A stretch of 64,000 bases of DNA from Carnegiea gigantea (Eukaryota > Streptophyta > Magnoliopsida > Caryophyllales > Cactaceae), in the NCBI GenBank assembly GCA_029747015.1, contig JAKOGI010002462.1, forward strand, positions 1-64,000. Reading direction: 5' to 3'. Below the pieces are notes generated by a model, which saw only the letters and a program-made list of their open reading frames with translations, was not told the DNA's origin and did no database searches. Numbering within the stretch: position 1 is the first letter of the stretch; every line of letters begins with the position of its first letter. The translations under genes and the position numbers were made by a program. This document shows positions 10,898 to 22,012 of this stretch, in pieces.

Positions 10898-12552
10898 ATG
10901 GTGCATCTTCAGGAATTTCAGCAAAACGGCAAGCTCTACCTTCCCATTGTAGATAAGGAGGATGACAAATCCCAGTCAGGGAGTTCCTTTCAGGTCTATC
11001 CCTCTTTAAGGAGACCGAAAGCCAATCAAGAGCCTGCCATAGAGCCATCGTCTTTTCCTCCTTAGTTTTACACTCGAATGGAGAAAGGCATGTAGGATGA
11101 CTCAGTTGGGTATTTCCTATAGAGTGTGTACCATGACAAGTCCGAAGTTTCCTATGCTTGGGTGCCGCATCATATACGGGCACCAAATGGGGTCCGAACA
11201 TACTACTTTATGGAGAGTTTGGCCACATTCCCTTGTAATATGAATGGACAGAGCATGTGCTTTCTTGCTTTAAGGCGCGCCTGAGGAGTTGTTCCCCATA
11301 CCAAGCAGTGTCTGCCTCATTTTACTCCTACAACTATGACATTCATGTGTTGCATGCCTTCTGTGCGAGCTGGTGTCCTATCACCAACACCCTTCGGACC
11401 ATATCTGAGGACATGTCCATCTCCCTATAGGACTTACAAAGACTTGATGGGCTTGCAATCAGCGGCAAGATATATGACGAAACCGTCCCTGGCATCCAAG
11501 CTTTCGAGTATCGGGACAAGCAGAATTTGAAGATTATCCCATCTTTTTGCGAGAAGGGAGTCAGTGTTAAGGTTTTGGATTGACTTTTGGAGTAAGAAGA
11601 AGCTTATCCATAACCCACCAACACCGTGCCACTATCACAGCTCGTGTCCCACGAGGACTCAAAATTCTAGCGGCTAGATTCAGCCTCAAGATCTTTGTTG
11701 GAATCGGGATGAATTAGATGTCTTCAGAAGCCTTGCGGTTCCCAAAGAGAGGAGGGAGAGCACTTATCTTGCTGTCTTCTTGTCATGTTGGTTGTGCATC
11801 TTTGCGCTTCCTGAGACCGGGGGAGAAGTTTATTTGCCTGAGGACTTTTGAGACCGCCACTTTGATGGCATCTTGTACCACTTTCAGCTTGGAAATCCCT
11901 ATGCTAGCAAGCCTCTACCGTGGCCTTAATGGATTACTAAGGCTGCGAAGCTTTCTTATTCACGATCATTCTTCCCTTACGACTACGTTTACAAATGGCT
12001 TGCCCACTATTTGAAGACACACCATGTATTGCAGCCTTCCCCTCCAAGTTCTTTGATGGTGCGCTACTTCGGATCACAAATGACATGTAACAACATTGGG
12101 GATGCTCCTGAGGTTATACATGAGGGGATAGTCTATGACCTAGGATGCCTCATGTTAGGAAGGAATCAATCGAAGACCCTTACTGATAATGTGGACCAGG
12201 ATGAGGATAAGTCAGGTTATTTGATCTTTCTTCGAGACGGCTTCCTTCCTATTCGCCAGGGTGACACTTTCCATGCTGAACCCTACAGTCCACATCGATT
12301 TAGCAGATAGTTTGGGTTCTGTTAGGGGATTCCCGGAGTACTTCTTAAGGATCCTCGCACCCGAGTAGTGTCATATGATGACGCCCTTCTGCATTAGAAG
12401 TGGCTTTTGTTCCTGGGGACTGTGTCTTAGGGCGTTCTTCCTTGCCGCTCATTGACACTAAGTGAGTATGTCATGTCAGCTTACAAGATTTGGCAGTCTA
12501 AGGTGACTATCAATGACCTTCGATCCAGTTATGCTATCCTCCAGAGGAGTAT
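10898..12552 (+). pseudogene. Plant mobile domain (aminotransferase-like) ORF, 5' part, decayed
   Basis: After an acceptor-like TTTTATTTTCAG, an ATG at 10898 opens a frame whose translation carries motifs I know from plant mobile domain (PMD) proteins: VYPSLRRPKANQEPAIEPSSF near the start, then SVYHDKSEVSYAWVP, VLSPTPFGP, IPSFCEKGVSVKVLD, and a C-terminal DYVYKWLAHYLKTHH. The signal moves between all three plus frames and is broken by several stops (for example after SSFPP and near 11526 and 12305), so it is a pseudogene. PMD proteins occur both as cellular proteins and inside transposons. Here the frame lies antisense inside a Tat-like gypsy element. It continues at 27924 after the 12553-27923 insertion; the last codons before the break resume in frame there. 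Confidence 0.75.
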
Positions 12553-13646
12553 TGTAAGACCCACCTTCTTTGTTATAAGTTAACCTGGCTGTCTTACCTT
12601 CTACGTTATAAAATTCGTATTTTTATTAACTTTATGAGTTAAATTATTATCGATGTGCTTATGTGAACGATAATTTTATGAAAAAGAATTACTATTGTTA
12701 TTATTGATTTTAAGATTAATTCGTGCTAATTTGTGCCGATAGTTTGGTTTAGTCATTTCTCGAGTACGATTAGGTTGTCAAATTTAGAAGTAGTTCGATG
12801 TTTAATAAATCGAACTTTTATATATTTGCGAACGAATAGTCAATAGAAGATCGCATTAGCGATTCGGGTTTAGACTAGCGGTACCAATTATTGAACAGCT
12901 TGAGACATAAAAAATAATAAAATAAAATAAAATAAAAACAAGGGGCCGAAGCCCCTTACTTTCACAGCAAAAGTGGCATGCAAAGGGGGGATGGTTCTCA
13001 ACCCAGCCCACGACCCCCAACGCCGAGAGAGAGGGGAAGATGGGTCGGCTGGCCAGGAGGTGCAATGGCGGCAGCGTAGCGCCACATCGGTGCGCACGGC
13101 GACACTACAACCTCCCCTATGACAGCCGCGAGCCAAAACAATCAGAGAGAGAGAGAGGCAGATCGAGCAAGAAGGAGAGAGAAAAGGGAGGTCGTCTGGC
13201 GACGGCAACGGTGACGATGGCGGTCAACGGCGACAGTCTTCGGTAGGCTTGAGTCCAACAATTGCTACGAGCCATGCAAACCGAGGGCTAGAGGGCTAGG
13301 GTTTCAAACCCTAGGTGTTAGAAAGCGCTGAGACTCACGCCACCGGCGGTGGGGCTCAATTCCGGCAGCTAAGCACGACTCCGGCGACCACTAGCAGCAG
13401 GAACGTCAGTAGTAATGAAAATGGGGCAGAAACCAGATCTGCATGGTTGCTTTGGGTCTAGGTCTAGCAGCATAAAGGGGGAGTTTTCGGGTTCGTGAGT
13501 ACTCAAATTAGCCCAGAAGCCCTTAGAACGGGTCCGTAGCTTAGATTCAAGGTGGTTGTTTCTCGCTTCCTAAGTATTAGTAGTTTCGAAATTGTTTTAG
13601 CATTTAAGTTGCGTTGCATGTGAGTTTAGTATTAGTTAGATCAATT

Positions 13647-14134
13647 GGGGTTATGCATGTCTGTTTTAGCTGAATTTAGTTTAAATCGATGCATGTTAAG
13701 TTTAGTTAGTTTATACCTGAAAGTGACTTCGAAATAACCTAACAATGCCTTGAATCGACATATGTTAGTTTAGTTAACTAATGCTTGAAAATAGCTGCGA
13801 ATTGAAATGTGACTGTTTAGAATCGATATATGTACACTTAGTTAATTCATGGTTATTTAATAGCTTCGAAACAAAATATGAATGCTTAGAATCGATACAT
13901 GTACACTTAGTCAATTCATGCTCGTTTAATAGCTTCGAATCGAAATGTGAATGTTTAGAATCGGCACATGTACACCTAGTCAATTCATGCTCGATTAATA
14001 ACTTCTAAATGAAATGAGAATGCTTAGAATCAATACTTATGTGATTAGTTATTTTATACCTGAACCGTGACTTCGAAATAATAAATGAACACCTCGAATC
14101 GATATGTGTCTATATAGTTGAATCACGCTCGTAG
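13647..14134. repeat. 69-bp tandem repeat array inside the solo LTR
   Basis: Units start near 13647, 13716, 13783, 13852, 13921, 13990 and 14059, with a partial unit at 14128. The period is 69 bp throughout the best-preserved part. A typical unit contains TAGCTTCGAA, then TTAGAATCGATAYATGTACACTTAGT. Open frames of 69-75 codons on both strands are simply translations of this array. Confidence 0.85.
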
Positions 14135-14266
14135 CCTCAGAAATAATTTATGAATGTTGAAACGAACATGTTTACCCCTTCATTGTAATACATAAATGTA
14201 AACAAGTCTCATGCCCTGTTAGTTTAATTCAGCTTGCTCAGCGTTCGTTTCAAGTAAATGCGATAT

Positions 14267-14267
<1 letters not shown>

Positions 14268-14332
<65 letters not shown>
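14268..14332. repeat. (AT)n microsatellite
   Basis: About 60 bp of nearly perfect AT dinucleotide repeat lies inside the solo-LTR-like insertion, upstream of the Sirevirus target site. Confidence 0.95.
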
Positions 14333-14651
14333 GGTTATAACTGTTGGCTGTAGCACACTGCTGAATCACATTGGCTTGCTTCGTAGGTTATGCATCGGCA
14401 AGTTTACACACCGCTTTTCAGTATGACCTAGGGGTTAGAATGCTATATTGTGAAATTGAAACGGAGATGGTAGTTAGATGGCTTGAGGTTGAACTAATGA
14501 AAGTTTTGAGGTTCTTTGTGGTCGGTGTTGTGTGAGGAGGGAGCCTGGGTTGTGAATTAACCGCAATCGTATGGATTGCGATGCCATGTGTGGCTTATTC
14601 TGCTAAGTTGGATTATGAAGTGTTATGAATGTGCCATGTATGAAACCCTTC

Positions 14652-16342
14652 TGTTAAATTAGTATATTCAGTTTTGATGACAACAAACCCAAGTGTAAAA
14701 TGCTCTTAAGTAATGTTGCTCCAAACAAAGTTCTCCAAACAGGCATACACTGTTATTTTCAATATGCGTCTTAACTTGTTTGCTGAATGTTGAGAACAAG
14801 TCTTAAGAACAGGTCTCATACCTTGATGGCTCACGCTCAAGTCAAGAACACCACCTCGATGAGTTGATTGTGTGTTAAGATCAGTTCCTGAACTCAAGCA
14901 ATACAAGAACAACCTGGCAAACAGGCTAGGTGTTTCAAGGACAATCCAGCAAACAGGCCTTTCTGAACTCAAGCGATACAAGAACAACCTGGCAAACAGG
15001 TTGGTCTAGGTGGTTGGGGCAGCGTATTCGTCTTGAACAAGATGACTGGATCTACAACAAGATGTCTTGGGTAATTTAGGTTTTATTTTTTAGACTCTTG
15101 TTAATATGCCAATCTTGAAAAGTCTCTAACTAACCACTCTTGAATTGGCTGCGCTATTTGGTTCAGAACACCAAGTTTGAACAACCCTGTAAAAAGGGTA
15201 CCTAGGGTGTTTCTGAACTGCAACGGCCAAACCCGATCACTTTGGAAAACTTATTTTGGTTGGCCAAAAGCTCTAATATATTTTGATAAAATTCCAAGAC
15301 AGCAATTTAAGCTGTAGGAAATCTTTTGATATGAAAATCACTTGGGAGATTTGCAAAACTGATTTTGGAAAATATTTACCAAAACCGAAAATATTTCTCT
15401 CTTATCCTTTGGAAAGTGATTAATTCAAAATTCAAGCTGAGATTCTTTTCCAGGTATTTCACGGCTATTTTTAAGGGGAAAAGATAGTCTTTTATCCTCC
15501 AAAATCAAATCCCTATAATATTGGGAAACTCTATCCTCATTGGATCTTTTAGCCGTTGGAATTCTCTGTGCTAAGCAAAAATCTCTCTTTGCTAAACATA
15601 GCTGATTTTATCACTTCTCCTTGTTTTTGACCGTTGGATTTTTTGTTTAAAAACTCAACATTTCACTCCCATTCATAAGATAAGAAAAAACGAGAAACAT
15701 ACACAACATACGCAAAAAGGGAGAAGTGCAAAAGTGGTTTTTCTAGTGAGAAGAATTTTTCGAGCTACTCTTGAGAAAAGAAAAACCGAGACAAGTTGTG
15801 TTTAAGCTGAGCTTTCAAGATATTGGCATACTAGGACCTCATTGTACCTTACATCTGCTTAAATCAGAAGCACCCCCGTAAGGTGTTTTGTAACCCTGAT
15901 CTTGGATCAGAAAAGTGAGTGAGTGGTCCTCAGTCGTGTGGACTTTGGACGTGTCCAATCTGGTGAGATTTGGACGTGGTGTAACCTTTCTTAGAAAAGA
16001 AGGTTACGTGGTTGCAAGTTGTAACAAGGTGTGTTACATTTGTAACGTGTGAAGCCCGTTAGTGAAAGTGGTTAAATCCTACACGAGGTAGGTCGTGGTT
16101 TTTCACACCTCAGTTGGGCTAGAGGTGTTTTCCACGGAAAAATTGTGTGTGCTTTATTTCCGCATTTATCTTGTTGATTTTCGCCTTTGAGCAAATTGAA
16201 AACATCTGGTGCAAACAAGTCAGAAGGTTGTTTGTAATTCAAGAACAACCTCTGCAATTAGGAGGGTATTTGTCAGTAAGTACACGAAAATCGAACACCA
16301 CAATTCACCCCCTCTTGTGGGTAAGTACTCCTAAATTCAACA
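14652..16342 (+). repeat. Sirevirus 5' LTR
   Basis: This 1691-bp LTR begins TGTTAAATTAG and ends AATTCAACA. It contains clustered palindromic or near-palindromic motifs such as CCTGgcaaaCAGG within about 14910-15000. The open frame on the minus strand at its start recurs in the 3' LTR and is not evidence of a gene. Confidence 0.95.
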
Positions 16343-16344
16343 AG

Positions 16345-16356
16345 TGGTATCAGAGC
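16345..16356 (+). other. Primer binding site, initiator tRNA-Met
   Basis: TGGTATCAGAGC lies two bases beyond the 5' LTR. This 12-mer is complementary to the 3' end of plant initiator methionine tRNA and is the usual copia primer site. Confidence 0.95.
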
Positions 16357-16399
16357 AGGTTCTCTCACAAAAGGGCTAACACCTTGAGAGATTCTGAAG

Positions 16400-18166
16400 A
16401 TGAGTACACCACAAGGAATCCTTGAAGGGCAATCCATTACTCGGCCACCCTATTTCAACGGCCAACATTATAGTTGGTGGAAGAATAGGATGGAAAACTA
16501 TATTCAGGCAGAAGATTATGAGTTATGGATGCTCATCAAGAACGGGCCCCTTGTTCCCACCAAGGTGCTTGAAGATGGTAAGAAGGTTCCCAAGGAACCC
16601 ATAGAGTTTGATGCTGAAGACTATAAGAAAATGGAAAAGAATGCCAAGGCCAAGAAGCTATTATATTTTGGCCTAGGTCCAGATGAATATACACGTATCT
16701 CGGAGTGTGAGTCAGCCCAGGAGATATGGAATGCCCTCCAAGTAGCTCATAAAGGAACAAGTCAAGTCAAACAATCACGTATTGAGCTACTCATGAGGCA
16801 ATATGAGTTGTTTGATATGGGTGATCGTGAGAACGTGATGGATATGTACACACGCTTCACCCACATAACAAACGAGCTAAAATCCCTGGGAAAATCCTTC
16901 ACCACAGAAGAGCTGGTGAGGAAGATTCTAAGGATTTTGCCTCGGTCTTGGGAAGCGAAGGTGACAGCCATCCAAGAAGCTAAAGACATGAACAAGATCA
17001 CCCTCGACGAGTTGATTGGCAATCTTCAAACCTATGAACTCAGAAAGAACTCACAACAAAAAGAGGAGCAGAAGAAGGATCGTGGGCTTGCCTTGAAAGC
17101 ACAAGAGGATGATGACTCTGACCTTGAGGATGAAGAGATGGCCTTAATGACACGAAAGTTCAAGAAATTCTTCAAAAAGGTCAAAGAAAACAGCAGAAGA
17201 AAGGACTTCAGTAAATCCAGAAACACCCCCCGAGAACAGTTCACAGGGTGTTTTAAATGTGGCAAACCAGATCACCTTGTGAAAAACTGCCCTCTGCTTC
17301 GAGAAGAGCAGGAGTTCGAACAACCCAGAAAGCAGGTTCGAAAACAACCTGTGAACACCTCAGGCAAAAGATTCTCGAAGGCTATACTTGCTGCCTGGGG
17401 AGACTCTTCTGAGGATGAAGGTGAATCTGAAAGCGAAGTAGATGCTGTAGCTCTCATGGCACAAGGTGATTCAGACTCAGATGATGAATCCACAAACAGC
17501 TTGACTGATCTCAAGAACAAGGTACGTGGTCTCAATAAAGCAACTCTCGAAAAACTTTTGTATACCTTGATGGATACTTGTGCTGAATTGAAACGAGATG
17601 TCCGAGACCTAGAACTAGAAAATGAGATCCTTAAGAATGAGAAACTTGAGGCTGAAAGAGAAATTCTAGCTTCACATCAAACCATAAATGACTTTAGGGA
17701 GACCTTGATCTTGAACGAAATAAAATATACCACCAATCAAGCCAAGGCAGAAAAGGAAACCCTTGAGCTTAAACAAAAGGTCGAAGTTTTGCTTGCTGAA
17801 AACAAGAACCTGTCGGCTAAAGCAAAACGCACAGAACACGACCTTGCCACAAACAGGTTGTGGAACAAGTCCTCACAAGCCCTTGATTGGTTAAACACTC
17901 ACCACAGTCGAAACAAAAAGGGACTTGGATATAAGCCTAAACGAACCGTTTACCCAATCCATAGAAAGTATGTGGGATTACCTGAAAACATTGTTTGCTT
18001 TCATTGTGGTAAAACTGGTCACTATCAATATTCATGTCCTTCAAGAAGGTATGCCATTGAAAAGAATGAAAGGTATGTGAAACAAATCTGGATTAGGAAA
18101 GATGAGCTTTATTTGTCTAAAAGAATGGGACCCAAGTGGATCTGGGTTCCCAAAACTAACCCTTGA
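16400..18166 (+). CDS. gag: Sirevirus Gag polyprotein (588 aa)
   Basis: Gag forms the virus-like particle and packages the element RNA in the cytoplasm. The N-terminal third is the copia-type gag domain (the YFNGQHYSWWKNRME region, residues about 13-220). A CCHC zinc knuckle follows at C284-C287-H292-C297, then an acidic stretch, a long predicted coiled coil (about residues 385-495, heptads rich in L, E and K), and a second CCHC knuckle at C533-C536-H541-C546. The ATG lies 44 bases after the PBS, the expected leader position. The frame is intact to a TGA at 18164-18166; the protease lies downstream in the same frame, so a single stop separates gag from pro. Coiled-coil-bearing Gag is typical of Sireviruses, some of which bind a dynein-light-chain-8-like protein; I do not see a clear binding motif for it here. 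Confidence 0.92.
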   Translation: MSTPQGILEGQSITRPPYFNGQHYSWWKNRMENYIQAEDYELWMLIKNGPLVPTKVLEDGKKVPKEPIEFDAEDYKKMEKNAKAKKLLYFGLGPDEYTRISECESAQEIWNALQVAHKGTSQVKQSRIELLMRQYELFDMGDRENVMDMYTRFTHITNELKSLGKSFTTEELVRKILRILPRSWEAKVTAIQEAKDMNKITLDELIGNLQTYELRKNSQQKEEQKKDRGLALKAQEDDDSDLEDEEMALMTRKFKKFFKKVKENSRRKDFSKSRNTPREQFTGCFKCGKPDHLVKNCPLLREEQEFEQPRKQVRKQPVNTSGKRFSKAILAAWGDSSEDEGESESEVDAVALMAQGDSDSDDESTNSLTDLKNKVRGLNKATLEKLLYTLMDTCAELKRDVRDLELENEILKNEKLEAEREILASHQTINDFRETLILNEIKYTTNQAKAEKETLELKQKVEVLLAENKNLSAKAKRTEHDLATNRLWNKSSQALDWLNTHHSRNKKGLGYKPKRTVYPIHRKYVGLPENIVCFHCGKTGHYQYSCPSRRYAIEKNERYVKQIWIRKDELYLSKRMGPKWIWVPKTNP

Positions 18167-18403
18167 TTTGTTTTGCAGGCTGAAGTGAGAGAGAACAACC
18201 CCACAAACAACCCAGCAAACAGGGTAAGAAACACCCTGGCAAATAGCTCAGAAAATAACCTTGAAAACAGGCAGTTGTGGTATGTTGATAGTGGGTGTTC
18301 GCGGCATATGACCGGAGAAAAATCAAACTTTCTCTCACTTACAGCTTCAACCGGTGGGAGCGTGGCTTTTGGAAACGGCAAGTCTGGACAATTGTCGGTA
18401 TAG
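18167..18403 (+). pseudogene. Sirevirus protease segment, same frame as gag, no own start
   Basis: The frame continues from gag after the TGA. It contains WYVDSGCSRHMTG, with the aspartic protease signature DSG at 18287-18295, the enzyme that cleaves Gag-Pol in the particle. The sequence just before it, TTTGTTTTGCAG (18167-18178), looks like a splice acceptor. The frame ends at a TAG soon after a one-base loss near 18386-18393, and the homology resumes in the next frame. Expression would need stop read-through plus frame correction, so this copy is dead or relies on products in trans. Confidence 0.85.
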
Positions 18404-20268
18404 GTAGCATTGGTAAAACTCTCTCCCACTCAATTGATAATGTGCACTTAGTTGATGGTTTAAAGCATAATTTACTAAGTGTGTCCCAACTGTGTGACAA
18501 GAACAATCTAGTGGTGTTCTCACGAACACATTGTTTGGTTGTCAATGCCAACACAGGAGACGTTGTGTTAAAGGGGAAGCGTCACAAAAATGTTTACAAA
18601 GTTTGTATTTCCACACATCTCCAAAACAACCTGACTTGTTTGAGTGCTGTGAATGATGATATAATGCTCTAGCACAAGAGACTAGGTCATGCGAGCCTTT
18701 CTCTTTTAAACAAACTTGTTTCCAAAGACTTGGTTGTTGGACTACCTTCCATCAAGTTTAATGATGATAGGGTATGTGAAGCTTGTGCAAAAGGAAAACA
18801 AGTCAGATTGTCTTTTAAATCAAAAAGGTGTGTTAGCACTACCCGACCTCTTGAATTATTACACATTGATCTATGTGGTCCTATGAGGATAACAAGTAGA
18901 GGTGGGAAGAGGTATGTGCTTGTCATAGTGGATGATTACTCTCGATTTACTTGGACCCTGTTCTTGGCCTCCAAGGATGAAACTTTTGAGAATTTTATTG
19001 CCCTTCTCAAAAAGGTTGAAAAGAGAGTAGGACACTCATTGGTTAGCTTGAGGTCTGATCATGGTACTGAATTTGAAAATGCAAGTTTTACAGAATTTTG
19101 TAATACGCATGGTGTTGATCATAACTTCTCGGCCCCAAGAACACCCCAACAGAATGGGGTGGTTGAGCGCAAAAACCGCACCCTAGAAGACATGACTAGG
19201 ACAATGCTTATTGCTAGTAGTCTTCCTAGGAACTTTTGGGCAGAAGCTTTGAACACATCATGTTACATTATGAATAGATGTATGATTAGACCTATTTTGA
19301 ACAAAACTCCCTACGAACTCTTCAAAGGCAGAAAGCCCAACATTATGCATTTAAGAACATTCGGTTGTAGGTGTTTTGTGCATAATAATGGGAAGGATGC
19401 TTTAGGAAAGTTTGATCCCAGGAGTGATGAGGCAATATTTCTCGGTTATTCCTCTCACAGCAAGGCATACAAAGTCTTTAACAAAAGAACCTTGTGCGTT
19501 GAGGAAAGTGTGCATGTGCTTTTTGATGAATCTAACACTTTGAATAAGAATGGTGCACAGGAAGAAGAGTTTGAATTAGGTCTTATCCGAAAAGAAGTGT
19601 TGCCCCATGAGAGACAAGGTAAGAACACCATGGAGACAACAGGCCCAGAAGTTGTTCCTCAAAACGGCAGGCAAGGTGAACACCAAACAGGGGGAAACAC
19701 CATTGAACCCTGTTCGGGATCATGTTATTCAGGAACAGGCCTACAAACAGGTGCAGAAACAGGCTCAGGAGGTATTCGTGAGCTTGATTCTCCAAATATT
19801 CCGGCTAGAGTAGAGCATGTGTCTGTGGATCCACTTACTCCACGACCATGGAAGCACCATAGTTCACACCCCCTTGATCAAATTCTGTCTGATATTAACA
19901 GTGGAGTGCAAACTAGGTCTAAGCTTAAGAATTTCTGTGCTTTCTATGCTTTTCTCTCTAACATTGAGCCAAAGAATGTGAATGAAGCTCTTGCAGATTC
20001 AGATTGGGTCACGGCAATGCAAGAAGAGCTCCATCAATTTGAAAGAAACAGAGTATGGCACCTGGTACCTAAACCTGCAGAGAGAACAATCATTGGAACC
20101 AAGTGGGTGTTCTGAAACAAACTGGATGAGTCAGGAACAGTCACTAGGAACAAGGCACGGCTGGTTGTTCAAGGGTATAACCAAGAAGAAGGGATCGATT
20201 ATGAAGAAACCTTTACACCAGTTGTTAGAATTGAGGCTATTCGAATCCTTATAGCGTTTGCAGCTCAT
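18404..20268 (+). pseudogene. Sirevirus integrase and start of RT, interrupted
   Basis: After the frameshift the frame carries the end of the protease region, then the GAG-pre-integrase HHCC zinc-binding module (HKRLGHAS through VCEACAKGKQ, about 18673-18800). The integrase core follows, with catalytic residues visible in HIDLCGPM, LRSDHGTEFEN and QNGVVERKNRT (about 18860-19190). A low-complexity linker and the N-terminal RT segment (DWVTAMQEEL, IIGTKWVF) come next. A TAG at 18670-18672 replaces what is normally a Trp before HKRLGH, and a TGA at 20113-20115 falls inside RT; both look like single transitions. The integrase core itself is open from 18730 to 20112. Confidence 0.9.
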
Positions 20269-21492
20269 ATGGAAATCAAGCTATATCAAATGGACGTGAA
20301 AAGTGCATTCCTAAACGGATACCTTAAAGAAGAGGTGTATGTCAAACAACCCCTTGGTTTTGAAAATAGTGAATTTCCTAACCATGTTTTTAAACTTGAC
20401 AAAGCTCTTTATGGTTTAAAACAAGCTCCTAGAGCTTGCTATGAACGTTTGTCAAGTTTTTTACTTGAAAATAATTTTAGAAGAGGCAAGGTAGACAATA
20501 CCTTATTTCTAAAAACTAAGGGGGAACATTTATTGATTGTCCAAATATATATTGATGACATTATATTTGGCGCAACTCATCATGATTTACGCAATGAATT
20601 TTCAAATATGATGAGGAGTGAGTTTGAGATGAGCATGACAGGTGAGCTTAACTTTTTCTTAGGCTTACAAATCAAGCAAACTCCAAACGGCACCATGATC
20701 CATCAACAAAAGTATATCAAGGAGCTACTTAAGCGTTTTGGGATGGAGTCGGCCAAATCCATAGACACTCCTATTTCTCCTTCAACCAAGTTGGTTATGG
20801 ATGATGGGAGTCCCTCAGTTGAGGAGAAACTCTATAGGGGCATGATTGGGTCACTCCTATACCTAACCGCTAGTAGACCGAATATTGTTTTTAGTGTTGG
20901 TTTATGTGCCCGTTTTCAGTCTAATCCGAAGGAAACTCATCTTAAAGCTGTTAAACGGATACTAAGATATTTGAAGCATACACCCAATTTAGCTTTATGG
21001 TATCCTAGAGGTTGCAATTTTGATCTTGTTGGATATGCTGACGCTGACTATGCTGGATTCCTAGTTGATAGAAAGAGTACCTCAGGTATGGCTCACTTTC
21101 TTGGACCTTGTTTGGTATCTTGGGCTACCAAGAAGCAACATTCAGTTGCCATGTCCACAGTAGAAGCTGAATATGTTGCAGCAGCTTCATGTTGTGCTCA
21201 ACTGTTGTGGATAAGACAACAGCTTAAGGACTTTTGTGTTGACACTGGATGCATTCCTATTTTTTGTGATAACACAAGTGCAATTAACATTGCCAAAAAT
21301 CCATGTCAACATAAAAGAACAAAGCATATTGACATTCGACATCATTTCTTGAGAGATAATGTTGAAAAGGGTTTAATTTCTATGAATTTTTGCACAACGG
21401 AAAATCAAATTGCTGATATATTCACTAAGGCACTAGCTAGAGATCAATTTGAGAGAAATAGACTGGAACTAGGGTTGGTAAGAACACCCTGA
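20269..21492 (+). pseudogene. Sirevirus reverse transcriptase / RNase H (407 aa open part)
   Basis: This part copies element RNA into cDNA and degrades the template. The RT core shows [26 protein letters not shown] and the catalytic YIDD at 20548-20559. RNase H follows, with YADADYAGF, the [11 protein letters not shown] motif and a terminal DIFTKAL block. The frame is open to a TGA at 21490-21492. It is the same frame as the integrase, upstream of which the stops lie, so it is part of a broken polyprotein rather than a gene with its own start. A Cys sits where copia RTs usually have Trp in APRAW. Confidence 0.9.
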
Positions 21493-22012
21493 GATACTTG
21501 TTTCCAAGACATGAACTAGGTTTGGTAAAAACAACCTCTACACCCTGTTCTCTCCCCTTGTTTGCAAATCTTATTAGCAACTGATGTGATTTATGTACAA
21601 TGAGTGCATACACTCGAATTGCGTGCGTTTTTTTTAATTTATACAAAGAGTGCAGCATAAGGGGATGTACTAAGGATCACTGGAGCAGCTCTGCCACCCC
21701 TAGTACCAATGAGTCAAATCAAGATCAAACGGCGAAGAACAGGCAGGTATCTTGATCGAACGGAAAGAACAGGTACGTCCCTTGGTTGTTCGATGCATAT
21801 GGGAATGTGTTTTCTTTAAACCTCCCTCCTTACCAAGGCACACGCCTTTAATGTTCTCACCCGTTGCAAACCTAGAGATCTTTAAAAGATTTTGGGTGCT
21901 CTCTCTCTCTTTAAATGCCCTGTTCTCAGTTCTTCTTTTCACCTGACTTCATCTCGCTCAAAAGCAAACCCTGCAAACAGCCTTAAACCCTAATCTCTCT
22001 CCTCTAGCAACA
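21493..22012 (+). other. Spacer between pol and the extra ORF
   Basis: About 520 bp without coding signal, rich in GAACAGG and GAACAACC-type motifs that also recur in the LTRs. A CT-rich tract (about 21895-22010) precedes the ATG of the downstream ORF and could serve as its leader or a splice-acceptor region. Given the distance and frame change, the downstream ORF is not reached from pol by simple stop read-through. Confidence 0.6.

Noticed and set aside
12888..13246. GC-rich overlapping frames as a captured host gene
   Set aside because: Frames on both strands are short, Arg/Ser-rich and domain-free; the region is better explained as a GC-rich part of the LTR.
13774..14008. Open frames on both strands of about 70 codons
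   Set aside because: They read through the 69-bp tandem array; the periodic protein is a product of the DNA repeat.
14706..14987. 93-codon minus-strand frame repeated at 24348-24629
   Set aside because: Both lie in the Sirevirus LTRs, are identical because the LTRs are, and show no domain or start context.
18073..18178. A 106-nt intron joining gag to protease
   Set aside because: Donor GTATGT and acceptor TTTTGCAG look good, but removal of 106 nt changes the reading frame and would not fuse gag to the protease frame.
21493..22012. Read-through from pol into the env-like ORF as in SIRE1
   Set aside because: The ORFs are in different frames and separated by 520 bp with several stops, so simple stop suppression cannot link them here.
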